64,000 bases of DNA from Natrinema sp031626495 (GTDB lineage: Archaea > Halobacteriota > Halobacteria > Halobacteriales > Natrialbaceae). The position numbers were made by a program, and so were the translations under genes. The notes beneath the pieces are model-generated. The model was given only the letters and a program-made list of their open reading frames with translations. It had not been told where the DNA came from and did no database searches. Below are positions 9,140 to 17,970 of the stretch, piece after piece (the stretch's first letter is position 1; each line of letters opens with the position of its first letter). The DNA lies in NCBI RefSeq assembly GCF_031626495.1, contig NZ_JAMQOJ010000003.1, positions 248,001 to 312,000 of the forward strand. Reading direction: 5' to 3'.

Positions 9140-10420
9140 TTAGCGCTGTCCGGCGCTGAAGAGCCGGCTCCAGTTATCCGTGCTCGCGGTCCGTCCGTCG
9201 CTGAACAGCCTGTCCCAGCTATCGGTACTCCGCGTATCGTTTTCGCCGAAGAGACTGTCCCAGCCGCTGGAATCCCGACCGTTTCGGTTTCCGAAGCGGC
9301 TATTCCAGCTATCGAAACCGTTGTCGCTCCCGTTAGCGCGTCCCCGATCGAAAGCGCGATCGCTTCTGCCGGTCGGACTCGAGCCTTCGAACCAGCTCTG
9401 GCCGTCCTCCTCGCTCGCGTCCGGCCAGAGGTCGTCGTTCCCGAACGGTGAATCGTCGTTTCCGTCCCACTGGCTGCCGTCGGTACCGTCACTCGGTTGT
9501 TCACCCATGTTCGACTCGCCGTCGTTGGAATTCGAATCGCTGCCGCCGTCGCTCGAGCCGCTCGCGTCGAAGCTGTTGACCAGATTTCGTGCGATCACCG
9601 TCGAGCCGAGGTAGCCGAGGTGGCTGCTGACGGCATCGCTGACGTCGACGTCGGTGAAATTATCGGGAATCGATCCACCGCTGCCGCCGAGGAAGCCGCC
9701 ACCGCCGCCGCAGTCCGCGCCGTCGGAGCCGAGGCCGCCGCCCGTGGCTCCGTACGCGGAACCGACAATCGTGTCGTTGGTCGAGTAGTAGTTACGCACC
9801 TCGCCGGCGTTGGCGGCGATGGCGCTGCCGTACTCGGCCTCGGTACAGACGCTGCTCGAGGGAACGGCCGCGCCGAGGGGTGCGACGGTGTCGATCGTGT
9901 ACGATTCCCCGATCTGGGCGAGCGTCTCGAGGACGACCAGGCCGCCAAGCGAGTGGCCGACGAGCCGGACGGTGCCACCCGTTTCGTCTTTGTACGCCTC
10001 GATGAGGTCGGCCAGCGCTCCGGCGGCGCTGGTCGCTTCCTCCTGTGCGCCGACGAAGTTCGGGTTCGACGCGTTCCAGACCCCGGCGACCGGCGTCGCT
10101 TCGTACCCCGCCTCGGCCATCGGTCGATACACCTGGCTCGCCTGTGCCGTCGCGCCCGTGTTTCCGAACCAGCCGTGGACGGAGATCACGAGTTCTTCGT
10201 CGGTCGGGAGCGACTGGGGCGAACCGCTCGAGAGATCGATCTCCACGGTTCCGCCGAACCCACCGCCGAATCCGCCGGTCTGGGCGGCTGCCGACCCCGA
10301 CGAAGCGGCCATGCCCGCTGCCCCGACGATGCCGATCCCGGCGGTCTTGATCACCGTCCGCCGACTCAGGCTGTTCGAACTCGGTTCGTGCTCCGCCGTC
10401 TTCCGATCGTTTCCTGCCAT
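9140..10420 (-). CDS. Tat-exported alpha/beta hydrolase (lipase/esterase-like) with a repeated Trp-rich tail
   Basis: 426 residues from ATG 10420. A Tat signal (SRRTVIKTAGIGIVGAAGM) ends near SAAAQ, so the protein is exported folded. The hydrolase core (~60-285) has the nucleophile elbow GHSLGG. Late His (SSHLGYLGST) and Asp residues could complete the triad. After ~290 a Ser/Asp/Gly/Asn-rich linker leads to an exact 15-residue tail repeat (separate entry). Substrate unknown; a secreted lipase or esterase is likely. The start at 10465 used by the longer frame precedes the Tat signal by too much. Confidence 0.8.
   Translation of the reverse strand: MAGNDRKTAEHEPSSNSLSRRTVIKTAGIGIVGAAGMAASSGSAAAQTGGFGGGFGGTVEIDLSSGSPQSLPTDEELVISVHGWFGNTGATAQASQVYRPMAEAGYEATPVAGVWNASNPNFVGAQEEATSAAGALADLIEAYKDETGGTVRLVGHSLGGLVVLETLAQIGESYTIDTVAPLGAAVPSSSVCTEAEYGSAIAANAGEVRNYYSTNDTIVGSAYGATGGGLGSDGADCGGGGGFLGGSGGSIPDNFTDVDVSDAVSSHLGYLGSTVIARNLVNSFDASGSSDGGSDSNSNDGESNMGEQPSDGTDGSQWDGNDDSPFGNDDLWPDASEEDGQSWFEGSSPTGRSDRAFDRGRANGSDNGFDSWNSRFGNRNGRDSSGWDSLFGENDTRSTDSWDRLFSDGRTASTDNWSRLFSAGQR
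9143..9313 (-). repeat. 45-bp tandem repeat encoding four W-x2-[LR]-F units
   Basis: The C-terminal 57 residues of the exported hydrolase are four consecutive units with Trp at a strict 15-residue spacing: DSWNSRFGNRNGRDS, SGWDSLFGENDTRST, DSWDRLFSDGRTAST and DNWSRLFSAGQR. The consensus is [DS]xWxxLF followed by a polar Gly/Asn/Arg/Ser stretch. The DNA repeats are also similar (CTGAASAGCC..TCCCAG..ATC), indicating fairly recent duplication. Confidence 0.85.
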
Positions 10421-10614
10421 TGCGCAGCGAAGGATCGCGTCGCACTGCAGTTTACTATAATTCACGTAACCTCGTCGCGGGATAATTCGAGGCTGCGGGA
10501 CTGTTCGTCCCGGGGACGATCGAGCGTCCGGATCGGTGAAACGGTCGTGGATCAGCGTCGACGTGGCCGGCGTCGGTCGGAATCGCTTTCCAAGAGCCGC
10601 CCGTTGCTCCGAGT

Positions 10615-11451
10615 ATGACGGCGCTTGCAGACCGCCCGTGGCGGCTGATCCGGGACGTACCTCGCGACGGAGCGACGCAAATGGCTCTCGAGGAGGTCGC
10701 CGCGCGAACGGCCCTCGAGGACGACGTCCGAACCGTCAGAACCTACTCGTGGGAGCCGAGCACGCTCTCGCTGGGGTACCGTCAGGACGCCGAGACGGTG
10801 GACTGGGAGTTCTGCGACCGGGAGGGGATCGACGTGACGCGCCGCCAGACCGGCGGCGGCGGGATCTATCACGACCGTTACGCCGATATTTCGTATACGA
10901 TCGTCGCTCCGGCCGACGAGGTCCCCGGCGATCTAATGGACTGTTACGAACTGTTCTGCGAACCCGTTCTCGAGGCCTTCGACCGACTGGGCGTCGACGC
11001 CGATTTCGCAACGGTCGAGCAGGACGCGATCTATCAGCCGTCGTGCTACCTGCGCGACATCAACCCGGCACACGACATCGTCGCATCCGCCGACGTAGGC
11101 GCGCTGGCGAAGAAGATCAGCGGTAACGCCCAGTACCGCCAGCGCGACGTGGTCATCCAGCACGGCTCGATCAGTTACGCCCTCGAGCCCCGGACCCACG
11201 TGGGCGTCTTCGACGCCGATCTCGAGGAATCGACGTTCACCGATCGCGTGACGAGCATCAGCGACGAGGCCGGGATCGGCCGCGAGGAAGCCGTCGACGC
11301 GATCGCAGGGGCGCTGGGCGACTGGTGTGACGCCGACGAAGCGACGTGGTGCGGTAGCGAACTCGAGGCTGCTCGAGACCTCGCCGCCCGGAAGTTCGGC
11401 AGCGACGCGTGGGTTCGAGAGCGGGAGGTCCTCGAAGCGAGCGAGGGATGA
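10615..11451 (+). CDS. Lipoate-protein ligase A family protein
   Basis: 278 residues. The biotin/lipoate ligase fold is supported by RRQTGGGGIYHD (the RRxTGGG lipoyl-AMP loop) and by AKKISGNAQYRQRDVVIQHGS (the catalytic lysine region KxSGNAQ). It would attach lipoate or octanoate to 2-oxoacid dehydrogenase E2 or glycine-cleavage H protein. Haloarchaea often hold several LplA homologues, and the exact substrate cannot be fixed here. Divergent from the exported hydrolase, and 58 bp before nfo. Confidence 0.85.
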   Translation: MTALADRPWRLIRDVPRDGATQMALEEVAARTALEDDVRTVRTYSWEPSTLSLGYRQDAETVDWEFCDREGIDVTRRQTGGGGIYHDRYADISYTIVAPADEVPGDLMDCYELFCEPVLEAFDRLGVDADFATVEQDAIYQPSCYLRDINPAHDIVASADVGALAKKISGNAQYRQRDVVIQHGSISYALEPRTHVGVFDADLEESTFTDRVTSISDEAGIGREEAVDAIAGALGDWCDADEATWCGSELEAARDLAARKFGSDAWVREREVLEASEG

Positions 11452-11509
11452 CGATGGGGTTCCGCGCCGGTCCGTTATACCTATCACGGCCCGGTACTGA
11501 CGGGAATTT

Positions 11510-12388
11510 ATGACGATGAAGGTCGGCGCACACGTTTCGATCTCCGGCTCGCGCGTCTCCTCGGACGACGAGACGCCGCCGTACGACGACATCCGCAACG
11601 CGGTCCACCGCCAGCTCGCCTTCGGCGGCAACTGCGGGCAGATATTCACCACTTCTCCGCAGGTCTGGGCCCAGCCCGAGATCGGCGACGAGGCCGCCGA
11701 AGGCTTTCGGGCGGCGACCGACGAGAAACTCGAGGGACCGTGGGTGATTCACTCCGCGTATCTCGTGAACCTCTGTACGCCGAAAGACGACCTCCGGCGG
11801 AAATCGATGGAGAGCATGCAGGCCGAACTCGACGCCGCCGAGCGCCTCGGCGTTCCGTACGTCAACGTCCACCTCGGGGCCCACACCGGCGCGGGCGTCG
11901 ACGGGGGGCTGGACAACGCTGCGAGCGTCATCGACGACCTCGAGGTGCCCGACGGCGTCCAGATCCTCATCGAGTCCGACGCGGGCAGCGGGACGAAACT
12001 CGGCGGCGAGTTCGACCACCTCGCGGGGATCGTCGACCGCACCGACACCGATATCGGCATCTGTATCGACACCGCCCACACGCTCGTCGCGGGCAACGAC
12101 CTCACGACCCCCGAGGCCGTCGACGAGACGGTCGGGCGGTTCGACGACGTGGTCGGGCTCGAGTATCTCGAGTACATCCACCTCAACGACTCGAAACACG
12201 ACGTGGGCACGCACAAGGACGAACACGCCCACATCGGCGAGGGCTACATCGGCGAGGACGGCATGCGCGCGATCGTGAACCACCCGGATCTGCGCCACCT
12301 GCCGTTCGCGCTCGAGACGCCGACGGAGGACGGCCGCGGCTTCGCCTGGAACATCGAGAAGGTGCGGGAACTGCGCGACGACGAATAG
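11510..12388 (+). CDS. nfo: Endonuclease IV (AP endonuclease)
   Basis: 292 residues (or 290 from the second Met), the normal family size. It is a TIM-barrel metalloenzyme of base-excision repair that cuts 5' of abasic sites. Zinc-site segments appear in order: VHLGAHTG, LIESDAGSG, CIDTAHT, HLNDSKHDVGTHKDEHAHIGEG and ALETP. It starts MKVGAHVSISGS after an extra MT. It follows the lipoate-ligase gene and precedes a methyltransferase on the same strand, with 58- and 70-bp gaps. Confidence 0.95.
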   Translation: MTMKVGAHVSISGSRVSSDDETPPYDDIRNAVHRQLAFGGNCGQIFTTSPQVWAQPEIGDEAAEGFRAATDEKLEGPWVIHSAYLVNLCTPKDDLRRKSMESMQAELDAAERLGVPYVNVHLGAHTGAGVDGGLDNAASVIDDLEVPDGVQILIESDAGSGTKLGGEFDHLAGIVDRTDTDIGICIDTAHTLVAGNDLTTPEAVDETVGRFDDVVGLEYLEYIHLNDSKHDVGTHKDEHAHIGEGYIGEDGMRAIVNHPDLRHLPFALETPTEDGRGFAWNIEKVRELRDDE

Positions 12389-12458
12389 CCGAGCGCCCGG
12401 CTCCCCGCCGCCTCGAGAAACCGACCCGTTTTTCATCCGAGCCGCCGCGTGTGGAACC

Positions 12459-13262
12459 GTGCGCGAGTTCTCGGAATCCTACCTCGACCGGACCCGCGAG
12501 GGGATGTGGGCCGACTCCCGCGCGGCCCTCGAGCCGCTGGCCCTCGACACTCGCGACCGAATTCTCGACGTCGGCTGCGGGACCGGCGAGTTGAGCCGCG
12601 TCCTGGCCGCGGAGTCGTCGGGTGAGGTGATCGCCTGTGACGCCGATTTGGACCTGTTGGCAGCCGCCGCCGAGCACGTCCCGGCCGTCGCCGGTGACGC
12701 TCTCCGGTTACCGTTCGCCGACGACGCCGTCGACCTCGTCGTTTGCCAGGCGTTGCTCATCAACCTGCCCGACCCCGCGGCCGCCGTCACCGAGTTCGCC
12801 CGCGTCTCGAGTGACCTCGTCGCGGCCGTCGAACCCGACAACGCCGCGGTCGAGATCGACTCGAGCGTCGACGCGGAGGGAACCCTCGAGCGCCGGGCAC
12901 GGCGGGCGTACCTCGACGGCGTCGATACCGACGTGGCGCTGGGGGCCGACGCCCGCGAGGCCTTCGAGACGGCGGGACTCGAGGTGATCGCGACCCGCCG
13001 GTACGACCACGTCCGAACGGTCGAACCGCCGTACAGCGAGGGGGCGCTGACGGCAGCTCGCCGGAAGGCGACCGGCGAGGGGCTGGCCGACGATCGAGAG
13101 ACGATGCTCGCAGGCGAACTATCCGAGGGCGAGTACGACGACCTCCGCGGCTCGTGGCGCGAAATGGGCCGGGACGTGATCGAGCAGATGCGCGACCGTG
13201 AGTACCGTCGCGAGGAGGTCGTCCCGTTCCACGTGACCGTCGGCCGGGTTCCGGAGTCGTAG
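12459..13262 (+). CDS. Class I SAM-dependent methyltransferase
   Basis: 267 residues from a GTG start (GTGCGCGAGTTC). The Rossmann motif I is LDVGCGTGELSRV. The acidic strand-2 end is CDADLDLL, and the motif-II/III region LRLPFADDAVDLVVCQALLINL resembles the Methyltransf_11 class. Residues beyond ~150 form a less conserved substrate part. The substrate is unknown; metabolite or cofactor methylation is more likely than nucleic acid. It may be cotranscribed with nfo. Confidence 0.85.
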   Translation: MREFSESYLDRTREGMWADSRAALEPLALDTRDRILDVGCGTGELSRVLAAESSGEVIACDADLDLLAAAAEHVPAVAGDALRLPFADDAVDLVVCQALLINLPDPAAAVTEFARVSSDLVAAVEPDNAAVEIDSSVDAEGTLERRARRAYLDGVDTDVALGADAREAFETAGLEVIATRRYDHVRTVEPPYSEGALTAARRKATGEGLADDRETMLAGELSEGEYDDLRGSWREMGRDVIEQMRDREYRREEVVPFHVTVGRVPES

Positions 13263-13371
13263 TTTTCGGCGGCGACGCACCGAAGCCCCGCCGGTCTGTC
13301 TGCGACCCGTACTGTGTCGAGTGGTAACATCTGACAATCTCTAAATGCGAGGCCGGTGAACTAGTCCGCCC

Positions 13372-14103
13372 ATGCAAGCGATCGAAAAACCCCGATTCGA
13401 GACCGACGACCAGGAACGGCTCTACGACTACGTCGAGCGAAACGGTGCCGTCACCACCGACGATCTCGAGGCGGCGTTCTCGATGGAGCCCCGTCGACTG
13501 AAGGAGTCGATCGCCGCACTCGAGGCCGACGGCTACCTCGAGTCCGACGACGGTCTCCTTCGCATCGCGATCGAGGCCGGTGCCGAGACGGAGCACACGG
13601 TCGAGGGGCTCACGTTCACGATCCGACCGGCCCAGCAGAGCGACCTCAAGGGAATCGTCGGCGTGATGCGCGAGGTTGCCGAGGAGAACGACTACCTCGT
13701 CGCGGAGTCCGTCGTCGATCTGCTCGACCGCGAGGAGGTCGTCTTCCGGCACAACGACATCGAGTCTCGGGTCTTCTTCGTCGCCACCGTCGACGACGAG
13801 GTCGTCGGCTGGGTCCACCTCCGCTCGCCCAACTTCGAGAAACTCGCCCACACCGCCGAACTCACGATGGGCGTCTTGGAGGAACACCGCGGCCACGGGA
13901 TCGGCAGTCAACTGATGGAGCGAGGACTGAAGTGGGCCGACTCGAACGGCTACGAGAAGGTCTATCAGAGCATCCCCGCGACGAATCAGGACGCCGTCCG
14001 GTTCCTCGAGGACCATCGCTGGGAGACCGAGGCCATCCGACAGGCCCACTACAAGATCGACGGCCAGTACGTCGCCGAGCAGATGATGGGCGTCATGCTG
14101 TGA
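13372..14103 (+). CDS. GNAT acetyltransferase with an N-terminal winged-helix domain
   Basis: 243 residues. Residues 1-70 look like a winged helix (ERLYDYVERNGAVTTDDLEAA, then SIAALEADGYLE). Residues 80-243 are a GNAT domain with the acetyl-CoA loop EEHRGHGIGSQLM and the C-terminal ATNQDAVRFLEDHRW signature. The fusion suggests an acetyltransferase combined with nucleic-acid binding or self-regulation. The protein substrate is unknown. CTCTAAATG near 13338-13346 is a possible TATA element. Confidence 0.82.
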   Translation: MQAIEKPRFETDDQERLYDYVERNGAVTTDDLEAAFSMEPRRLKESIAALEADGYLESDDGLLRIAIEAGAETEHTVEGLTFTIRPAQQSDLKGIVGVMREVAEENDYLVAESVVDLLDREEVVFRHNDIESRVFFVATVDDEVVGWVHLRSPNFEKLAHTAELTMGVLEEHRGHGIGSQLMERGLKWADSNGYEKVYQSIPATNQDAVRFLEDHRWETEAIRQAHYKIDGQYVAEQMMGVML

Positions 14104-14212
14104 GCGGCCCCGCTCGCCAACGGTTTTTCGGACCGCTCGCTCGCGACCGGTTGGGCCGTCACGAGTCGGAAATATCCGGCACACCGATATGCTCTCCGCG
14201 TGAAACGATCGT

Positions 14213-15199
14213 ATGGCCGCGATCGAACTCGAGGGACTGACGAAAGATTTCGGGGCAGTGCTCGCCAACGACGACGTCACGTTCGACGTCGAGCGTGGCG
14301 AGATCTTCGGCTATCTCGGGCCGAACGGCGCGGGAAAGACGACGACGATCCGAACGCTGCTGGGGTTTCTCTCGCCGACCGCCGGAACGGCCCGACTGCT
14401 GGGCCACGACGTGACCGACGAGGGAGAGCTACTCGAGGCAAAACGGAAACTGGGCTACCTCCCGGACAGCCCGGCGTTCGACGAGACGGCGACCGGACGC
14501 GAGATCATCGACCTGCACGGCTCGATCAAGGGCGACGAGCGCAGCGACGAACTACTCGAGCTGTTCGAGCCGCCGCTGGACCGCGAAGTGCGGGACTACT
14601 CGCGGGGGAACGTCCAGAAGCTGGGGCTGGTGACGACGTTCATGCACGATCCGGAGCTGGTGATCTTGGACGAGCCGACCAGCGGACTCGACCCCCTGCT
14701 CCAGCAGCGATTCACCGAGTTCGTCCGGGACGAACGCGAGCAGGGGCTGACCGTGTTCTTCTCCTCGCACATTCTGGGCGAGGTGCGGAAGCTGTGCGAC
14801 CGAGTCGGCATCATCCGGAACGGGCGGCTGGTGACGGTCGAGCCGGTCGATTCGCTTCTGAACCGGAGCGGGAAACTCGTCCGTCTACACGCCACGGAGT
14901 CGATCCCGATTCACGATCTCGAGATCGACGGTGTCCACGACCTCGCCGCCGCGTCCGACGCCGGCTCGAGTGCGGACGACGAGTACGTATTCACGTTCAC
15001 CGGCGACGTCAACGACCTGCTCGCGGCGCTCCGAGAGTACCGGTTGATTGACCTCTCGATCGAGGAAGCGCCCCTCGAGGAGGTATTCATGCGGTTTTAC
15101 GGCGGCGAGGAAGAGGTCGCTGGCGGCGATCAGAACGATCGAGTGGCCGCCAGTGTCGACACGACGGGTAACGATGTCGGGGGTGGCGACGATGTTTGA
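14213..15199 (+). CDS. ABC transporter ATP-binding protein (ABC-2 export type)
   Basis: 328 residues. Walker A is GPNGAGKT, the Q-loop region is KRKLGYLPD, and Walker B with D-loop is ELVILDEPTSGLDP. The signature is non-canonical, YSRGNVQK instead of LSGGQ. This variant is common in CcmA/NatA-like ATPases whose signature is S-x-G-x-x-Q-K. A C-terminal regulatory extension spans ~230-328. It overlaps the permease start by 8 bases (15192-15199), so the two are translationally coupled. Cargo unknown. Confidence 0.92.
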   Translation: MAAIELEGLTKDFGAVLANDDVTFDVERGEIFGYLGPNGAGKTTTIRTLLGFLSPTAGTARLLGHDVTDEGELLEAKRKLGYLPDSPAFDETATGREIIDLHGSIKGDERSDELLELFEPPLDREVRDYSRGNVQKLGLVTTFMHDPELVILDEPTSGLDPLLQQRFTEFVRDEREQGLTVFFSSHILGEVRKLCDRVGIIRNGRLVTVEPVDSLLNRSGKLVRLHATESIPIHDLEIDGVHDLAAASDAGSSADDEYVFTFTGDVNDLLAALREYRLIDLSIEEAPLEEVFMRFYGGEEEVAGGDQNDRVAASVDTTGNDVGGGDDV

Positions 15200-15980
15200 A
15201 CTGACCAGATACGACGCCCGACGGCGGGTTCGCGGCAGCGTCTACCTCTCGGTCGGCCTCTCCCTGCTCGCTGCCATGGTCGTCTGGGTCTACCCGTCGT
15301 TCGCGGCCGAGATCGATCTGGATCAGCTGATTTCCGCCTACCCGGAGCCGATCCTCCAGATCATGGGAATCCAGACGATGGCGAGTCTCGGCGGCTTCCT
15401 CTCGTTCGAACTCTACACGTTCGGCTGGGTGATCCTGCTCGGACTGTATCTGGCCTACAGCACGGCAGGCGTGATCGCCGACGACGTCGACCGCGGTCGG
15501 ATGGACGTCCTGCTCGCGATGCCGATCTCGCGCCGCAGGCTGGTCGGTGAGCGCTTCGGCGCGATGGCCGTTCCGATCGTCGGCGCGAACGTCCTCCCGC
15601 CGATCGTCGTCCTCGTCGGTGCCGAGTTGATCGACGAACAGTTAGCCGTCGCTGACGTGCTCGCGGTCCACCTGCTGTCGATCCCCTATCTGTTCGCCTG
15701 TGCCGGGATCGGCCTGCTGGCCTCGGTCGCCGTCGATCGGGCCGCGATCGCCCAGCGGGTCGCCCTCGGCGTTACGTTCGCGCTGTTCCTCTCCGAGTCG
15801 CTGCTTACCGGGACCGACGCCGAGATCGTCGGCGCGATCGCTCCCATGCGCTACTACGATCCGAACGCGATCCTGCTCGAGGGGAGCTACGATGTCGCCG
15901 GCGCGGGCATCTTGATCGCGATGGCCGTCGCGTTCCTCGTCGTTGCGCAGCTGTGGTTTACACGCACTGACATCGACTGA
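15192..15980 (+). CDS. ABC-2 type permease
   Basis: 262 residues from ATG 15192, inside the end of the ATPase gene. Six hydrophobic segments are visible (e.g. SVYLSVGLSLLAAMVVWVYP and VILLGLYLAYSTAGVIADDV). The loop DRGRMDVLLAMPISRRRLVGER is the hallmark coupling region of NosY/ABC-2 permeases. It forms an exporter with the preceding ATPase. Substrate not deducible. Confidence 0.9.
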   Translation: MFELTRYDARRRVRGSVYLSVGLSLLAAMVVWVYPSFAAEIDLDQLISAYPEPILQIMGIQTMASLGGFLSFELYTFGWVILLGLYLAYSTAGVIADDVDRGRMDVLLAMPISRRRLVGERFGAMAVPIVGANVLPPIVVLVGAELIDEQLAVADVLAVHLLSIPYLFACAGIGLLASVAVDRAAIAQRVALGVTFALFLSESLLTGTDAEIVGAIAPMRYYDPNAILLEGSYDVAGAGILIAMAVAFLVVAQLWFTRTDID

Positions 15981-16019
15981 CCGCGGCCACGATTTCTCGA
16001 TGGCTCGACCGCTTGCAGG

Positions 16020-16682
16020 TTACGACGTCCGATCGTCGCGGTAGATCGTGTTCTCGACGAGCGTTTTGACGCCGCGGCGGAACCGTTCGGAGGTCGCGTT
16101 CGGCGAGATGTCGAACCGCTCGCCGAGTTCGGCGAGCGAACACGACCGCGGAATGTCGAGGTAGCCGTCCTCGACCGCGGCGACGAGTGTCTCGCGCTGC
16201 GGTTCCGTCAGCCCGTACTGGGACCGCGAGTCTTCGATGATTTCGCGTTCCTCGTACAGTTCCCGGATCTCGATGTCGATATCGCGTTCGACAAAGAAGC
16301 TGTGATAGCGCTCGAGCGCCTCGTTGTTGGGGAAGGCCACGCGAATGTACCAGCCGTCGGCAGTCGCCGTCACCTCCCGTAAGACGCTTCGGTCTTCGAG
16401 TATCGTCTGGTAGATGCTCGAGCGGCGCCCCTCGGACGTCAACTCGAACCGGTAGAGCCGTCTATTGGGGACTTCTGCGACCCGCGAGAACGAATCGATA
16501 GTCGGATCGGTCTCGAGCCCCGCCTCGAACGTCTCGTAGTCGTCGCTCTCGACCCAGACGAGCAATTGATGTGTTCCGTCTTCGGTGAAATCGGACTGTT
16601 CCCACGTGACCGTACTGTCGGGGGCAGACGAGAGCCCTTCGCGCAAGATAGGGTAGTCGACCCAGAACGTCGTAAGTAGCAT
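16020..16682 (-). CDS. Bacterio-opsin-activator-type HTH_10 transcriptional regulator
   Basis: 220 residues from ATG 16682; earlier in-frame Met codons would add a basic extension. N-terminal residues 1-150 form the haloarchaeal 'Bat' sensor-like alpha/beta region (YRFELTSEGRRSSIYQTI). Residues ~165-215 are HTH_10 (LTEPQRETLVAAVEDGYLDIPR then LAELGERFDISPNATSERFRRG). It probably controls a local or unlinked regulon. It is a structural relative of the gene at 44403. Divergent from the winged-helix gene at 16822. Confidence 0.87.
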   Translation of the reverse strand: MLLTTFWVDYPILREGLSSAPDSTVTWEQSDFTEDGTHQLLVWVESDDYETFEAGLETDPTIDSFSRVAEVPNRRLYRFELTSEGRRSSIYQTILEDRSVLREVTATADGWYIRVAFPNNEALERYHSFFVERDIDIEIRELYEEREIIEDSRSQYGLTEPQRETLVAAVEDGYLDIPRSCSLAELGERFDISPNATSERFRRGVKTLVENTIYRDDRTS

Positions 16683-16821
16683 ACAAGCGATGGTTTCCGC
16701 TACGAATCCCTTTCTCTTCCCCGTTTTGGCTCTATCCATCACTAACAACCAGAAACACGAACATAAACGGCGTGAATACTTACGCCGTAGACGTATTCGG
16801 CAGCCTCGCCATTACTGAACG

Positions 16822-17202
16822 ATGGCTGACCGGAACACGGAAGGGGGAGCGGGAGACGAATCGATCGACGCGTCCTTCGACGCGCTGAGCGACGCGCATC
16901 GCCGATCTCTCTGTCGATACGTGATGCAAACGGCGGGCGACACCGCCACCTACGAAGAGTTCGTCGACCACGTCCTCGAGGACGATTCGGAGACGGCCCT
17001 CGAGGACCTCGAGCGGCAGACCGTCGAACTGGAGCTTCGGCACACGCATCTGCCGAAACTCGACGCCGTCGGCGTCGTCGATTACGATCCGCAGGGCGAG
17101 ACCGTCCGCGTCGATCACGAGACGTTGACGGATCGACTCGAGCGGGTTCGATCGACGGTCGACGACCTGCAGGAGGCGGGGCCGGACCGGGACGACGAGT
17201 AG
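16822..17202 (+). CDS. DUF7344-like winged-helix protein
   Basis: 126 residues. SFDALSDAHRRSLCRYVMQ opens an ArsR-like winged helix. ELRHTHLPKLDAVGVVDYDP is the conserved recognition/wing segment of the haloarchaeal DUF7344 family. It is acidic at both ends. Probably DNA-binding with no sensory domain. Another family member lies at 36208. Divergent from the HTH_10 gene. Confidence 0.8.
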   Translation: MADRNTEGGAGDESIDASFDALSDAHRRSLCRYVMQTAGDTATYEEFVDHVLEDDSETALEDLERQTVELELRHTHLPKLDAVGVVDYDPQGETVRVDHETLTDRLERVRSTVDDLQEAGPDRDDE

Positions 17203-17209
17203 TACGGCG

Positions 17210-17875
17210 TCAGACCACGTCGCCGCGGACCGTCACGCCGTCCTGGCGCTCGCGCCAGGCGTGGAGTTCCTGTGCCGCGGTTTCGGCCTCGTCGTCGTCC
17301 AGACCGAGCATCTCCAGGGCCGCCGACAACGTCGGCAGCGCGAGTTCGCCCTCGCGGAGCTTTCGGAACGCTTCGTCGCTTCTGGTCCCCTCGGCCCAGA
17401 GGCAGACCCCGCGCGGGTCGAGCAGTTGCGTGTAGTCCTCGCGCAGTCGCGCGCCGCGCAGCCGCTGGGTGACGTTGTCCTCGAACGGCGCGTTACAGAC
17501 CTCGAGGTGGACGGGCTCGTCGTCCTCGAGGAGGTGGGCTGCGAGACACTGTTCGGGAGCGGCGTGGCCGTTCGCGTTCGCCCGAAGATAATCGGGATGT
17601 TCGCGGGCCCAGTCGGCACGGACGGACTTGCCGATCCCCTCGACGCCGTATTCGGCGGCGATCGCGTCGGTGTCGACCGCCTCGCTGTCGCTGTCGTCGC
17701 GCATGAGTATGTCCTTGGTCAGGTAGACATCCAGACGCTCGACGGGGTCGAGTCCGAGCGCGACGTCGCCGAACGCCCACACCTCGCGGACAGGTACCGG
17801 CATCCGCTCGTTCGCGACGGTGTCGACGAGGCGCTCGAGGCGGTCGACCGCCGCTTCCCGATCGAAGCCACTCAT
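17210..17875 (-). CDS. Conserved haloarchaeal protein (DUF7095-like)
   Basis: 221 residues from ATG 17875; the much longer open frame is continued only by shadow coding upstream. It starts MSGFDREAAVDRLERLVDTV. A central region has WAFGDVALGLDPVERLDVYLTKDI, and the C-terminal ALEMLGLDDDEAETAAQELHAW is helical. There are no catalytic motifs I can name. It is conserved as DUF7095-type proteins in haloarchaea as far as I recall. Confidence 0.65.
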   Translation of the reverse strand: MSGFDREAAVDRLERLVDTVANERMPVPVREVWAFGDVALGLDPVERLDVYLTKDILMRDDSDSEAVDTDAIAAEYGVEGIGKSVRADWAREHPDYLRANANGHAAPEQCLAAHLLEDDEPVHLEVCNAPFEDNVTQRLRGARLREDYTQLLDPRGVCLWAEGTRSDEAFRKLREGELALPTLSAALEMLGLDDDEAETAAQELHAWRERQDGVTVRGDVV

Positions 17876-17970
17876 TAGCTGTGCTGGGTCCCCGAGTCGC
17901 AAAACGGTTTCCCGTCTCCGATCCGGCTGCGGCCGATTCCGATGCGCCTCGAGCCCGTGTGCTCGTCCCG

